From Rhizophagus irregularis (Eukaryota > Glomeromycota > Glomeromycetes > Glomerales > Glomeraceae): a stretch of 64,000 nucleotides of DNA. A program made the position numbers and the translations under genes. The notes beneath the pieces were generated by a model. It was given only the letters and a program-made list of their open reading frames with translations. It was not told the DNA's origin and searched no databases. The DNA lies in the NCBI RefSeq assembly GCF_026210795.1, contig NC_089443.1, positions 1,178,001 through 1,242,000 on the forward strand, given 5' to 3'. Positions 12,941 to 24,400 of this stretch are shown here, piece after piece (within the stretch, counting starts at the first letter, position 1; the number at the start of each line of letters is the position of its first letter).

Positions 12941-15510
12941 TCAATCACGTGTTAAAAATTCTATTCCTAGTTTTTCTAATTTTTCTTTGGCATCTTTGTT
13001 ATTTTGTAATGCTGCTCTTCTATACCAAAGTATTGCCATTTCTAAATTTTTTTTATAACCCAATTTTGCTTTTAAATAAGCATCACCTATCAAAAGTTGT
13101 GCTTTTTCACTACCATAATCAGCGGCCAATTGTAAAGATTTAATAATTTCTTTAGGGTTAATTCTAAGTTCTGTACTTAATTTATTTAAAGCACATGAAT
13201 AACGATATTGAGCATCCACAATAAAATCATCAGCAGCTTCTTTATATAATGTTAAAGCAGCCTTTCTATCTTTTTGAACGAAAATTCCTTCCCATAAGTA
13301 GTAACCCATCCAATATTTTCCAAAAGCATTTTGATTTTCTACTTGCATTTTAAAACATTTCCACGCTTTTTCATAATTTTTTGCTCTATGAGCTTTTATA
13401 CCAATATCTATTGACAATATCGGTTCTATTACATTCTGAATTGATTTTGAATCATATTTATACACTTCACTCTTATAATTACTTGGATTTTTCAATTTCA
13501 AAGACATTTTATTATCAACTTTGTTATTATCTTCATCAAGGGATTTAATCAAAGTATCTAGATCAATAAATAATTTTGAAATACTCATACGAGCATCAGG
13601 ATCATGGCTCCAGGCTTTTAAAAGAGTATTTTTATTTTAGTTTATGATAAAAAAAAATATAAAAATCATAAATGAAAAGCAATAAAAAATAAATTTCAAA
13701 TAAATATCTACCTTTTTTAATGATTTTTTTTATACTTTTTTGAATATTAACCATTATAGATGAATTATTATCAAATTGTAACTTTTCTCTACCACCATTC
13801 GTTACATAATCTATCATCATTGAAAAATTTATATCTTCATAAGGACGTCTTTCAAAAATTAATTCCCATAATAACATTCCAATACTAATAATAACAATAT
13901 TTTTTAATTAATTAGATAACAATAACAATTCTCACATAATTTAAGTAAAATAAATTACCTATAAATTTCACATTTTTGATCATACAACTTCATATTTAGA
14001 ATCATTTCAGGGGCACGCCAACGAACATCTTCAAATGTAGAACTTAAAGATCTAATCGGGCTTGAAAATTTTAGTTTTGCTATGTTTTCTGCCGTTACCT
14101 TTGTATTAAAAAATATATATAAATTAACTAATCGCGTTGTTTAGAAAGATTTAGTAATAGAAGTGAATGATAAATATTATCCATACCAATACATTACTAC
14201 ACTGTAATTCTTTGTGATAAATGCCTGAAACACGTTATAATTATTAAACAAATAAAGATCTTTTTTTAATGAAATGTAACGATCAAAATGTAAAGGTTAC
14301 AAAAATTCCTTCCTACCTAGTGCGTTTAAATATGCGATAGCACGACAAACATCTAGCGTATAAGCTAACTACGAAAATATAAAAATGAATACAGGTGTTA
14401 ATTTTACGACCAAAAATCGAAAAATATATCGAGAAAATAATAAGTATTAGTAAACCTTTAATTTCAAAGAAGTTATTCCATCTCTAAGGTATATATTTCT
14501 TAAATTTCCAAATTCAGCCCATTCTGAAACCATAACTGGGAAATCTTCTAACTCTGCAAATCCATAAAATTGAATAATATTTGGAGATTGAGTAGCTTTC
14601 ATATAAGTGGCTAAATTATGATAATATGGTAAGGACTCATAATTGTAAGCTTTAATACAAGCTACTTCGTTGGTATTCAAGTACATTTTTCTTATAAATC
14701 GACCGCGTATATCATCATCTTTTATTATTCTCGGTTTGGTTAATTTAATATCATCTAAATTTTTCACTTCGACATTTTTATTATTTGGTCTAATATTTAG
14801 AACCTCTTCGTAAATAATACTTGTTTTAAGTTTATTTTCTATACTATCAAATTTTTCGAGAAACTAAAAGAAAAAAAAAATGCAAAAAAAGAATTTTTTT
14901 TATAAGCATAAATACCGAAATGTATCATTATTAAAAAAAAAAATACCTCTTTAATTTCAGATAAATCATCTTTCAAATTTTCATGATCAATCTTTCGTTG
15001 TTGTTCATTAGTTATAGCCATAGTAAAGTTTAAGTCCATCATTACGTTATCATATTCATTAATAAGAATTTCAAATCTTTCTTTAATATTTTTAACTTTT
15101 GAAAACTTTTTAATTTCATGTAATTGTGAAATTTTTTCGGCAAAAGTTTTAATTTTAGTTAAAATTTCAATTAACCTTTCAAAAGATTTATACCATGTAA
15201 AATTTTTAAAATTTTTTATATTCTCTTTTCTTCTACGAATTAATTGATCTATAACAAATTCTGCTAATTTTGCTCTATCTAATAATGAATTACAAATTCT
15301 TTTATTATATTGTGATAATTGATATATATGAAATATTATCGTAATTGATATAGCAGCTTCTTTAAATAATGGTATAAAAGGTTTCATAAATTCTTCTACA
15401 TTAACATCAAATATTTTTATAAAATTTGAATTTAATGTAACTTCATGATTTTTTGTTAGATATTTTAAATTCACATAAATAATATTATCTCTAGTTTTGA
15501 TATTTTCCAT
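12941..15510 (-). CDS. Helical-bundle + pseudokinase + Sel1-repeat protein, seven exons
   Basis: Exons are 15510-14947, 14863-14456, 14368-14317, 14224-14187, 14098-13959, 13884-13712 and 13614-12941. All joins keep frame; introns are 74-97 nt; the product is 682 residues. Residues about 30-180 are predicted helical and resemble the N-terminal four-helix adaptor seen before kinase-like domains. The kinase-like domain spans about 225-470: VACIK with Lys259, HKE at 345-347 where active kinases have HRD, Asn352 kept, and APE at 383-385. The glycine loop is degenerate, and no DFG segment lies between the catalytic loop and RWRAPE. About 525-670 carries Sel1 repeats (AKYWMGYYLWEG, AQYRYSCALNKL, AQLLIGDAYLKA). 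The TKL-like pseudokinase probably binds partners and does not phosphorylate. Two acceptors (ACAAAG, TTAAAAG) are non-canonical before AG, so those edges are less sure. Confidence 0.8.
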
Positions 15511-15998
15511 GTTTTTCTCTTCGATTGTAATTTAGAAGAAAAAAAAATTTTTAAGGGCGAAAAAACATATAATTGAATTCCGGATTTTCATTTTATTAAT
15601 ATAAATGGAAAAATAGAACAAACAAATTTGGTTAGATTTTTTTACGGAATTTTTTCACCATTGTTGATCGATTTAAATATAAAAAGGAAAAGTCCGAATG
15701 TAAGACAATAGAAAATATATTACATAATTAGTAAATAATTAGTAAATCAGTACTAAATATAGAGGATCAGCATCCTAAAAAGGTTAATCATATATATATG
15801 TGAAAAAATTTTTTTTCCATTGTACAATTTAGAATGCCCTGTCAGAAACTAAGACAACTTGTTTCCTAATAAAATGATCGTTGCCAATAAATGCAAAGTA
15901 AATGTTAAATCCCGTTTCCTATTATTTAATTATTTAATTCCCTTTTTCGATTCATATCATTTTTTTTTCTTTTTTTCTTGAGGATAATTTGTAAAAAA
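15511..15998. other. AT-rich intergenic DNA upstream of the pseudokinase gene
   Basis: Likely holds the promoter of the gene ending at 12941 (transcribed leftward from about 15510), but I see no TATA box placed with confidence. No other feature is seen. Confidence 0.4.
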
Positions 15999-16018
15999 AT
16001 AAATAATAATATTTCTTA

Positions 16019-16210
16019 TTTTTATTTTTATGTTTCAGAACGTACGAAGCTGTAGTACAAATTATCAAAACAACAATATTACATGTAAATTGCAACGAAA
16101 ATAATTCTAAAACTACAAACTAAATCACGAGCCGGAGAAGCCGGGCAGATGATGACTCCCGACCTTGAAGCTGCCGGCTACGCCACGGAAAAGACCCGAG
16201 GGCCGAGGTC
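16019..16210 (-). mobile_element. 192-bp retroposed (SINE-like) insertion with 20-bp target-site duplications
   Basis: The 20-mer ATAAATAATAATATTTCTTA is present at 15999-16018 and again at 16211-16230 without mismatch. Read on the minus strand, the insert starts with GC-rich GACCTCGGCCCTCGGGTC and ends in an A-rich tail (AACATAAAAATAAAAATAA) abutting the duplication. Long perfect duplications plus an A-rich 3' end are typical of LINE-mobilised retroposons. TGGCGTAGCCGG on the minus strand resembles a pol III A-box. The intact duplication implies a recent insertion. No coding frame. Confidence 0.75.
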
Positions 16211-16230
16211 ATAAATAATAATATTTCTTA

Positions 16231-17040
16231 ATTTTTTTTCCTCGGATTTCAATTTCCATGAAAGTCACATGATTAGTACGCAATCGCCTGTCAAATGATC
16301 ATTTTTATAATTAATCGTCAAGTTAATGAGCTTGTCCTTTAAAAACTTTAAAAGTAATTTATTAAACTTATACTCAAAAATATATCTAATAATCTTGTTT
16401 CTCTACAATTTGAGATGAAAAATCATCAAAAAGATACTAGGAAAAAGGGAAAGAATTAACAATAATAATTATAAACGAAAAATCAAAACGTTGGAAAGAA
16501 AATAATCTGAAAAGAGAAAGAATGACCTCTTTGAACAGAAATAACACGTAGTGAGATATAAAAAATTACGTCATTACTTTATTAATATTAAAATGATTAG
16601 AAAAAATGTTGAAATTAGTGTACATACAAATGTAGTCTGTAATTAGTAATTTTGTATACCACTTTTTTTTTTATTTTATTATCAACCTATATTTGTATAT
16701 GTATTCTTTTATGTAAATAAAATTACTTATTTAGCTAATTTATTTCATTAAATATAAATCATTAAAAAAAAAAAATTTATTTCATTAAAAAATTAAGTAA
16801 AATATCAATGAATCAAACATATATGGTAATTTTAGTAAAAATAATGTTAATAAATAAAAGTCAAACTAAAATTGTATTGGACAAGGAAATTTGTATATGT
16901 TCAATATACATTTTAGTTTATCCAAATTAAAGTAGCTTAATTACAAAAAGAATGTTGCTAAAAAGTGAAAGGGAAAATATTATAATTAATTTCACAATTT
17001 TTTAATTTTATTGCATTTGAAAATCTTTAATGATTAAGTA
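16231..17040. other. AT-rich intergenic DNA, no gene seen
   Basis: Nothing supported on either strand. Confidence 0.4.
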
Positions 17041-17400
17041 TTACGGCCCTACCACAAGGGACTTCCGAAGAAGCGCACTATGCTCCTCCCTGTAAATTAC
17101 GCATAGCACCATGCCGTACCACAACCAACCGGTCCTATCGTAGGACTGCAGCAAAAACTGGTACCTACGAGCTTACTAAAGTAAGCGCCTATGCTCCAAC
17201 CCTCGCATAGTACTATACCGCTCCAAAAAATTCCCAGCCAGCCCTACTGCGAGACTGCAGCAAAAGCTGGTACTCACAGGCTTACAAAGTAAGCATGCTA
17301 TGCTCCCACCCACGCATAGCATCATGCTGCTCCAACATAAGTACCCGATAAACTTACCTTTGGCCTACTCACCTACGCATAGTACTTATACTGTTTCTAA
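17041..17400. repeat. 109-bp tandem repeat, less AT-rich than its surroundings
   Basis: GACTGCAGCAAAA starts at 17144 and 17253 (period 109). Each unit continues with 'ctggtac', 'gcttac.aaagtaagc', 'tatgctcc.accc.cgcatag' and 'ctccaa'. A partial unit lies at about 17060-17130 and a degraded one at 17330-17395. The motif 'cgcatag' ends each unit and recurs, altered, in the satellite that follows. Confidence 0.75.
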
Positions 17401-18860
17401 GAAAGACTGAAAAAAAAAACAACCTAGAAAAAAATGGAGACCTAAAAAAAAGAAGACCGAAAGAAAGAAAAGACCTAAAAAAAGAAAGAAGATCAAAAAA
17501 GAGAGATCTAAAAAAGAGAAAAGACTTAAATAAATTAGCCTACCACAAAGGATGTCTTGCCCGTGCCTATACTACTTCTAAGAAAAATGTAAAGAGAAGA
17601 TCGAAAAGTGAAGACAAAAAAGGAGAAGACAAAACTTGAATAATATGTATTTTTCTGAAAATAAATTATCATTATAAATGATTTCATTATACCTAGACCT
17701 AGAAAAAAAAGCAGAATCCTAAAAAAAAAGAAGACCGAAAAAACTCCAGAGAAGTTCGAGACTGAAAAAAAGAGAAGACTTAAAAGACCTGGAGAAAAAA
17801 GCAAAGACCTAAAAAAAAGAGAAACCCGAAAAAAAGAGACTTATAAAAAAGAGAAGTTCTAAAAAAGAGAAGACCTAAAAAAAGAGAAAAGGCTAAATTA
17901 AAAAAATAAGTTGGTTGGATGCCTCAACCGCGCATAAACTTTACCGCTCTCAAGAAAAATATTGGTTCTGAAAGCTTTAAAGAAAAAAAAATGATACACG
18001 AAAAAAAAATTGATCTAAAAAAAGCTTATCCCTAAAAAAGAGAAACCCGAAAAAAAAACCTAGAAAAAGAGAAAGTCGAAAAAAAAAGTAGACCTAAAAT
18101 AGAGAGGTAAAACTTGAAAGAAAAAAAAAGTAAGACCAAAAGAAAAAGTAAAAAAAAAGCGAAGTCCTAAAAAAGAGAGAAAACCGAAAGAAAGAGACCT
18201 ATAAAAAAAAGAGAAGTTCTAAAAAAGAGAAGACCTAAAAAAAGGGAGAAGACTAAATAAAATAAGTTGGTCGGGTGCCTCACCCTCGCATAAACTTTAC
18301 TGCTCCCAAGAAAATTATTGGTTCTGAAAAGCTTTAAAGAAAAAAAACGAAACCCGAAAAAAAATGATCTAAAAAAAGTAGAGTTCTAAAAAAGAGAAAC
18401 CCGAAGAAAAAGAAAAAGAGAAAATCGAAAAAAAAGTAGACCTAAAAAAGAGAGGATAAAACTTGAAAGAAAAAAAAGTAAGACCAAAAGAAAAAGTAAG
18501 AAAAAGCAAAGTCCTAAAAAAAAGAGAAAACCGAAAGAAAGAGACCCATAAAAAAAGAGAAGTTCTAAAAAAGAGAAGACCTAAAAAAGGGAGAAAATAA
18601 AATAAGTTGGTCGGGTGCATAAACTTTACCGCTCCCAAGAAAAATATTGGTTCTGAAAAGCTTGAAAGAAAAAGAACGTAACCCGAAAAAATAATCTAAA
18701 AAAAGCAGAGCCCTAAAAAAAAAGAGAAACCCGAAAAAAAACCTAGAAAAATAGAAAGTCGAAAAAAAAAGTAGACCTAAAAAAGAGAGGTAAAACTTGA
18801 AAGAAAAAAAAAGAAAAAAGAGAAGTAGAGTTCCTAAAGACCTAGAAAAAAGAAATAACT
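17401..18860. repeat. Purine-rich higher-order satellite array
   Basis: Short units such as GAGAAGACCTAAAAAAAGAG repeat with variations for about 1.4 kb, making the + strand almost pure A/G over long runs. A larger unit is superimposed: the marker AATAAGTTGGT...CATAAACTTTAC...TATTGGTTCTGAAA begins near 17908, 18264 and 18604, giving periods of about 356 and 340 bp. Long Phe/Leu/Ser-rich frames on the minus strand (17535-17804, 18369-18909) are artefacts of the polypyrimidine strand. Confidence 0.8.
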
Positions 18861-20100
18861 TATATATATATTTTTTGTTATACAAACTTTTATATGAAAT
18901 ATGACTCATGAATTATTTGTGAAAACGCGAAAAACGCGAAAACAATCAGTTGCAAGTCTAAATCAATAAATCAATGTTATCAATGTTATAATCAGACAAT
19001 ATTCCCATCTTGATCATGGATTTAATTGTAATGAGTCATCATATGTCAAAATCGGGATCACCAAAAAAAATCGATGACAACGTATTAAATCAAATTAATT
19101 GAAGTAAATATATTTTTCATAGATCATTACGTAATAAACTCGCAGTAAAGTTTTAATTATTTTTAATAAAAATTAAATAACTTACGCCCTAGTACATTAT
19201 TAAATAAAAAACTTACTTAGTACAAATTATATATGAATATTATATAAGTATGCGTCATTAGGAAAAATATATTAAAAATCATACTTCATTTGCTAAAACA
19301 CTTCAAAATTATATATTAATATTCGTTGTTAATAATATTAATAATATAAATACATTATTGTTTATTAAAAAAAAATGTTACGTTCAGCCAGCCTGTTATG
19401 TGTAATCAATTAGTCAATTAAGATTCCTAGTGACCAGAGATGTAATAAAACCAACACCAATTGTTAAACAAATTTTTATTCATTTAATTATATCTTTAAA
19501 TCAATAATCAAAAAAAAATGTATGATAATAAACCTATAAAAATATTCCCATACGAAATTTTAAGATTATCCACATAATCATAATTTTATGGGAAAAGTGA
19601 CTTTTCATTACCATGCAAGAATATAATTCTCTTAAATATTGCAGTATTATTTTACAATTTCCAATCATTGCCATCATCTCTATCATTAAATCCATGGAAA
19701 AGGGAATCAGCTTGCTATTTATCCAATTTATTCTTTCAAATTGTTGTTCTGTTTCATCATTAACGGTCTATCACGTGACGATTTATAGTTCTGTATTACA
19801 ATTTATAATTATGAGCGAATAACCCTCTCGGTAAAAACTTTTTGTTTTTCAATGGATCCCTCAAGTCCGTCTCAAACGCCTGATGACCGTCAAGAAGAAG
19901 AATCTTCGGCAAAAATTTAATTTTATCTTTTAGTCATCTGATACCCCCTTGTTATTATGTACAATAACAAGGAAATTAGAGGTTAGCAACACTAATTTTT
20001 TAAAAAATTCAAGATAATGAATACATTGCCTTAAAAACATATATTTTATATAAATATTCTTATGTATCTTTTATTTTATAATATATTATGTCTCTGAATT
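18861..20100. other. AT-rich intergenic DNA
   Basis: No supported gene. At 19851-19919 (+) a 22-codon frame, MDPSSPSQTPDDRQEEESSA and two more residues, reads like the 5' end of a protein (low A/T third positions, acidic, Ser/Pro-rich), but it stops at once and no splice donor follows. It may be a gene fragment. Confidence 0.35.
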
Positions 20101-20101
20101 A

Positions 20102-20453
20102 GGGTTGGATTACATAAGACCGGTCTTTCAGCCCAAGTCCTTTATTTTATTTGGGTTGATGATTGATCAGCAAAACAATGAAATAAAGGAGCTTAATTTA
20201 TTATTGTTTTCATTGTTATCTAAATATGACTCATATGAAAGCTCCATTTTTGATAAAATTTTAAAAATTGTATGATTTATATTGAAAAAGTAATTGGTCG
20301 ATCATGTAACACAAAATAATTTTATTTCAACCTGAAAATCTTGATATATGAAAACTTTGATTAATAATATGTAGTTTATCATCATTTTATTTGATGAAAA
20401 ATTTCATATAATCGGTCCGGTGGACCGAAGACTGATGAGCGGTGACCCTACTT
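20102..20453. mobile_element. Possible MITE with weak terminal inverted repeats
   Basis: The left end TAGGGTTGGATTACATAAGA and the right end, which read on the opposite strand begins TAGGGTCACCGCTCATCAG, share only TAGGGT plus a nearby GACCGG or GGACCG palindrome. The segment is AT-rich inside and less so at both ends. This is weakly supported. Confidence 0.25.
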
Positions 20454-20887
20454 ATCTTTTGGAAAAATTTTAAAAAATTTTTATAGGGAAAATTCGAGGT
20501 TATAAATGATATTATAATAAAAAAGTAAACCGCAAATCTAAAGCAAAAATAAAAAACTCAATAAACAAATTTATTAACATTACATTAATTACACTTATTT
20601 TTATTCCAAACAGATAAAATGTAGCGTTTACTGAATTATGGTCGAATAATAATATGTTACTAATTGTAAATTTCATTGATTTCTTAATTTACATTAAAGC
20701 ATTTAATTAATTGTTCGAATACTTTAAAATTTAATTTAAGAGTTTCATAACTAATTCAAACAAAATAACATAATATATTTTAAATTATTATTCTTTGTTG
20801 ATAGATTTTTTTTTAAATTTAGCATTATATAGGTTATTTTTTAAAGAGAAGACAGTTATTATCATGGATATGGAATTATAAAAAATG

Positions 20888-21092
20888 AAAATTAGCAAAT
20901 AATGGAAATGTAGATGCAATGTATGAACTTGGCCTTTGTCATAATGATGGAGAAGGTGTTGAAAAAGATTATAATAAAGCTTTTAAATTGTTTAAACAAT
21001 CAACTGGAAGAGGATTTCCAGGTGGGATGATGATGTTATTAATGTTAGGATATTGTTATGATGAAGGTTTTACCACAAATTCCCGACAACCA
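20888..21092 (+). pseudogene. Sel1-repeat gene fragment
   Basis: An open frame encodes NGNVDAMYELGLCHNDGEGV followed by EKDYNKAFKLFKQST and MLGYCYDEG. This is the Sel1 pattern (AxxxLGxxYxxGxGVxxDxxKAxxxFxxAA) for about one and a half repeats. There is no start codon or upstream exon, and the frame runs straight into the 'CCGACA' repeat at 21085. It is a fragment of a Sel1 protein gene, related in type to the gene at 12.9-15.5 kb but not derived from it by any visible junction. Confidence 0.7.
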
Positions 21093-21180
21093 TAATATCG
21101 ACAGTCTACAATTCCGACACCAAAATTCCGATAATCACAAATCCTGACAGTTAAAATTCTTGACGGTCAAAATCCCAAGT
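21085..21180 (+). repeat. Short array of AATCCCGACAGT-type units
   Basis: Units of about 17-20 bp: 'aattcccgacaacc', 'aatatcgacagtc', 'aattccgacacc', 'aattccgataatc', 'aatcctgacagtt', 'aattcttgacggtc', 'aatccc'. It terminates the Sel1 fragment, and a second diverged array of the same unit lies at 24917-24985. Confidence 0.6.
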
Positions 21181-22100
21181 TTTTTTTTTTTTAAAAAAAA
21201 AATATAAGTAGAATTTAATGAGATAAACTCAATTGAAAACTGTAAAGGGTAACAAATAAATAAAAGCGTATATCGAGAGCTAAAATAAGAAATAAGGTTA
21301 AGATAAATTTTATTTATAACTGTAATACTACTGTAATGATAAGTCAACTTTCAGATTTTTTTCCAAACTAATTTTACGAAGCATCAATTTAATAAATTTA
21401 ACAAAATAAAAAAATTTTACTATTTATGAATTTTTTTTTCAACAGGTTGTCGTTAGCAATAATAAATGATCGAGACTTCCATGCGCCACTTGCGCCACTT
21501 TGTAGGATTTAAAATTTCAAAATATCATTTTCAAAATATAAAATGATATAAAATATTTAATTTCACAATTAATGAATAATTCTCAAAATTAAAACTATTT
21601 CGGAATTTTGATTATTATATAAAATATGTCTCTACATGTTGACAATCGCTAAAATCACAAAAAATCAGGCGTAAACCGATATCAGAAAATTATTATCTTA
21701 TACTAAGTTTTAACCTCTATTTGAAGGTTTCTCATAATAATAAGTAATATTTTATGTTGAGGAGTGAGAGTTATGGATTGTAAGTGTGGCCTATTGCAGC
21801 TTTAAAATTTTCCAATTAATAATTTTGCACATAAATATTTGTGATAATAATATTATATATCAACAAAAAACTTTTAAGATACTAATTTTGAGCATGTGAT
21901 TTTGTTAATACGGCGCAGTTATGGCAACTGATCTACTAAAAAGTTAGCTTATTTTCTTTATAATGGAATTCTATTTTAAAAGATTCCTATTACAATGGTT
22001 TAAAGAATTATTTGAATTTACTTATTATTATGGAGTCAAAACTTGCAGAAAATATGAAAATCTATAGAAATAAAAATTTGACAGCCTAACATCTCATCTT
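21181..22100. other. AT-rich intergenic DNA, no gene seen
   Basis: Nothing supported. 'gcgccacttgcgccact' at about 21484 is a tiny tandem duplication. Confidence 0.4.
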
Positions 22101-22104
22101 GGAG

Positions 22105-22511
22105 AAAAGTGAACTATACCATTAACATAGAAGTGCCATACTAATAACAAATGAACCACGTGTCTGAGCTTTTTTTGATGGATACGCTGGAAACTGTTCG
22201 AGCTTTTCTACAATAAGCTCCCCAGAGTGTAATATAGAATTCTCACATATCACATACAAGAGTCCATGGTTGACAAGAGCGGGAGCTTACCCTAATCTTA
22301 TGCTCATCAACTCTAAAACGTCAGTGTCAACAAGTATTTCAGGTACATTCTATATAGATTTTTAATTTATAAGTAAAGCAATTTAAAATTAAATGTAATA
22401 TTGAATTATTGATTTAAACAATTTAATACTAAATAAAATAGTAAATTACTGTATTAAAAAGTGTTATTAGTATGACCCTTTCATGATGTTAATGGTATAG
22501 TTCACTTTTTT
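22105..22511. mobile_element. MITE of about 407 bp with long terminal inverted repeats
   Basis: The left end reads AAAAGTGAACTATACCATTA followed by ACAT and later CCATACTAAT. The right end, on the opposite strand, reads AAAAAAGTGAACTATACCAT then TAACAT and later TCATACTAAT. The inverted repeats cover about 42 bp with a few mismatches. There is no open frame inside. The element lies immediately downstream of the truncated ML-domain gene. Superfamily not assigned. Confidence 0.7.
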
Positions 22512-22585
22512 AAAATTTTTCAATAAATTTATACTTTATATTACCGAAGTAGATGAGAATAAAGAAATCAGGTCAACTTTTCATT

Positions 22586-22807
22586 TTAAAAATAATTTTG
22601 TATTCTTGGTAATGTAGACGCAAATAACAACTTTACTTCTTGTCCAGGAACGAAAGGATCAGGTGTCATTTTTACATCGAGTCCCACTGTATCTGGTGGA
22701 AAACCGGGACATAGTGGAAATGAAGTTTTCCTTTTTTCAAGTGGTACTGCATCGACCACAAAAAGCGTAGCAAATAAAACGAATGCAAAAATAAAAATTC
22801 GACTCAT
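22586..22807 (-). pseudogene. Truncated ML-domain (NPC2/PG-PI transfer protein-like) secreted protein
   Basis: 73 codons. Residues 1-20 (MSRIFIFAFVLFATLFVVDA) are a clear signal peptide, followed by VPLEKR, a possible Kex2-type site. LCPGFPPDTVGLDVKMTPDPFVPGQEVK then matches the start of fungal ML-domain lipid-transfer proteins (recalled family pattern). After GQEVK the sequence departs from the family and stops at 22586, whereas ML proteins are usually about 150-170 residues. The missing two thirds would lie where the MITE region (22105-22511) now stands. GTAAAG overlaps the EVK codons, so an undetected downstream exon is possible; none was found. Confidence 0.65.
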
Positions 22808-23559
22808 GATTACTTAAATTTTCTTGTAATTAGATTTTTATTAAGATTAATGTTTATTATTATTATTATTATTATTTGAATTCGGGTTAAATCAGTTACT
22901 TCTTTTATAAGAAAAAAACAACAACCAAAAGATTTACTTTTTTCATCTTTTCTTTTTCTTCGTATTAATTTTATTAATCTGCAAATCTAAAATAGACGAT
23001 TATCATCATGCTATACATCAAGTCATCAAAGAAAATCATACTAAAATAATAATTATGTATTACTGCGTTGGATATCTTAACTAATTTCGTTTTTGTTTAA
23101 AAAAAAAAAATTTTTTAGATATCTTCGGTCGTTGTTTCCTTATATAAGAAAGTGACTGTGCTTTGTTTATAACATAAGTTTAAGAAGTAAATAATGATGA
23201 AATTTCAGCCGTCAGAATTTAAAAAAGGATATGAAATTTGAGATCACATCCCTATAAGAAATATGTATACGGAAAGGATACGTTTTGTACACATTTTTTG
23301 TACGTTTCTATAGATTCCGTATACAAATTCCGTATATTTAATAAGCAATTCATTTTTGAACATTTTTTAAAAAAACTAATGTATAAGAAATGTATACGGA
23401 AAAAATTAATCATGCGGAATGTATACGGAATTTTTAAACTTAATATTTTTAGAAGATAATTTTACAAAAATCCCGTATCATAACACGAGATCACATGATT
23501 GTTTATTGTTTTGTTATGATACGTTTTTTATAAACCCTTACTTTGATAATTTTGATCTT

Positions 23560-23960
23560 CCGATCTTCCTTTCTGTCTTTCCTTTCCTTTCTCTTTCTCT
23601 TGTCTTATTTTTGTTATTTTTTCTAAATTTTTCTTCTTTCTTCGTCACCCCCTTTTAAAAATAATTTTTTTTTTCGTACCTCACTTTAAAAAAATTTTTT
23701 TCCGTCACTCTCCTTTGAAAAAAAATTTTTTTTCGTCACTCCCTTAAAAAAAAAATTTTTCTTTTATTCCTACTCTTCTTTTTTTAAAAAAAAATTTCTT
23801 CTTTCTATTTCTATTTCCTCTTTATAAAAAATTTTTTATTTTTCTAACTTTGACGTCCTCCCTTTAAAAAAAAATTTTTTTTTAACTTTCCTAACTTCAT
23901 TACCCCTCTTTTTAAAAAAGTATTTTTTTTTGGTTTATTCTTTATTCCCCTTTCTTTTTT
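23560..23960. repeat. Array of CGTCACTCCCTTTAAAAAAAAATTTTTTTT units
   Basis: Units of about 45-60 bp, each with a C/T-rich part (CGTCACTCCCTTT) and an A8/T8 self-complementary part, follow one another at about 23645, 23695, 23740, 23795, 23860 and 23915. They lie inside the transposon 23250-24782. The long A/T palindromes could form cruciform or hairpin structures. Confidence 0.7.
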
Positions 23961-23994
23961 ATTTATATTTAATTTCATAGGCCAGCAGGTTTTT

Positions 23995-24400
23995 TTTTGT
24001 GAGAATATTCAGTTTCTTTTTTCTTTTTTGTAGATCAGTTTGGGAGTCCTTTTCTTTTTGTAGGATGATTCAGGATTTTTTTCTTTTTTTAGGTCAGTTC
24101 AAATTTTCTTGTTTTTTTGTAAGCTGGGTTCAGATTCTTTTCTTTTTGTAGGTTGTTTCAGTTTTGTTGCTTCAGAGTCTTCTTTTTTTTGTAGGTCAGT
24201 TTTGGATTTATTTTGTTGTTTTGGTTTCTTTTTCATTAGACGCCTCATAATTCTTTTCTTTTATGTAGGTCAGACATTCTGGAGTTCTCTTTCTTTTTTT
24301 GTAGGAATGCTGACCTTTGGTGACTTGGACGATTGCAGATACTATATAAGGGGGGGTTTTGTTTCCAATCTTTTTTTTTGTTCTTTTAGGTTGTTTGACT
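23995..24400 (+). repeat. Array of CTTTTTTTGTAGGTCAGTTT units
   Basis: About nine imperfect units of roughly 30-60 bp, each ending in a pyrimidine tract plus TAGGT or a close variant (near 24030, 24058, 24092, 24118, 24146, 24190, 24264, 24300 and 24386). They are inside the transposon 23250-24782. The unit resembles a 3' splice site. The reverse complement (ACCTACAAAAAG) also resembles the satellite unit at 17401-18860. Confidence 0.65.

Noticed and set aside
17535-18909. Long hydrophobic minus-strand frames (Phe/Leu/Ser-rich) in the satellite
   Set aside because: They arise because the minus strand is almost only T and C. No ATG context, no family, and the frame shifts between repeat units.
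19613-19822. 69-codon plus-strand frame, also open on the other strand
   Set aside because: Hydrophobic AT-driven composition and no start or splice context on either strand.
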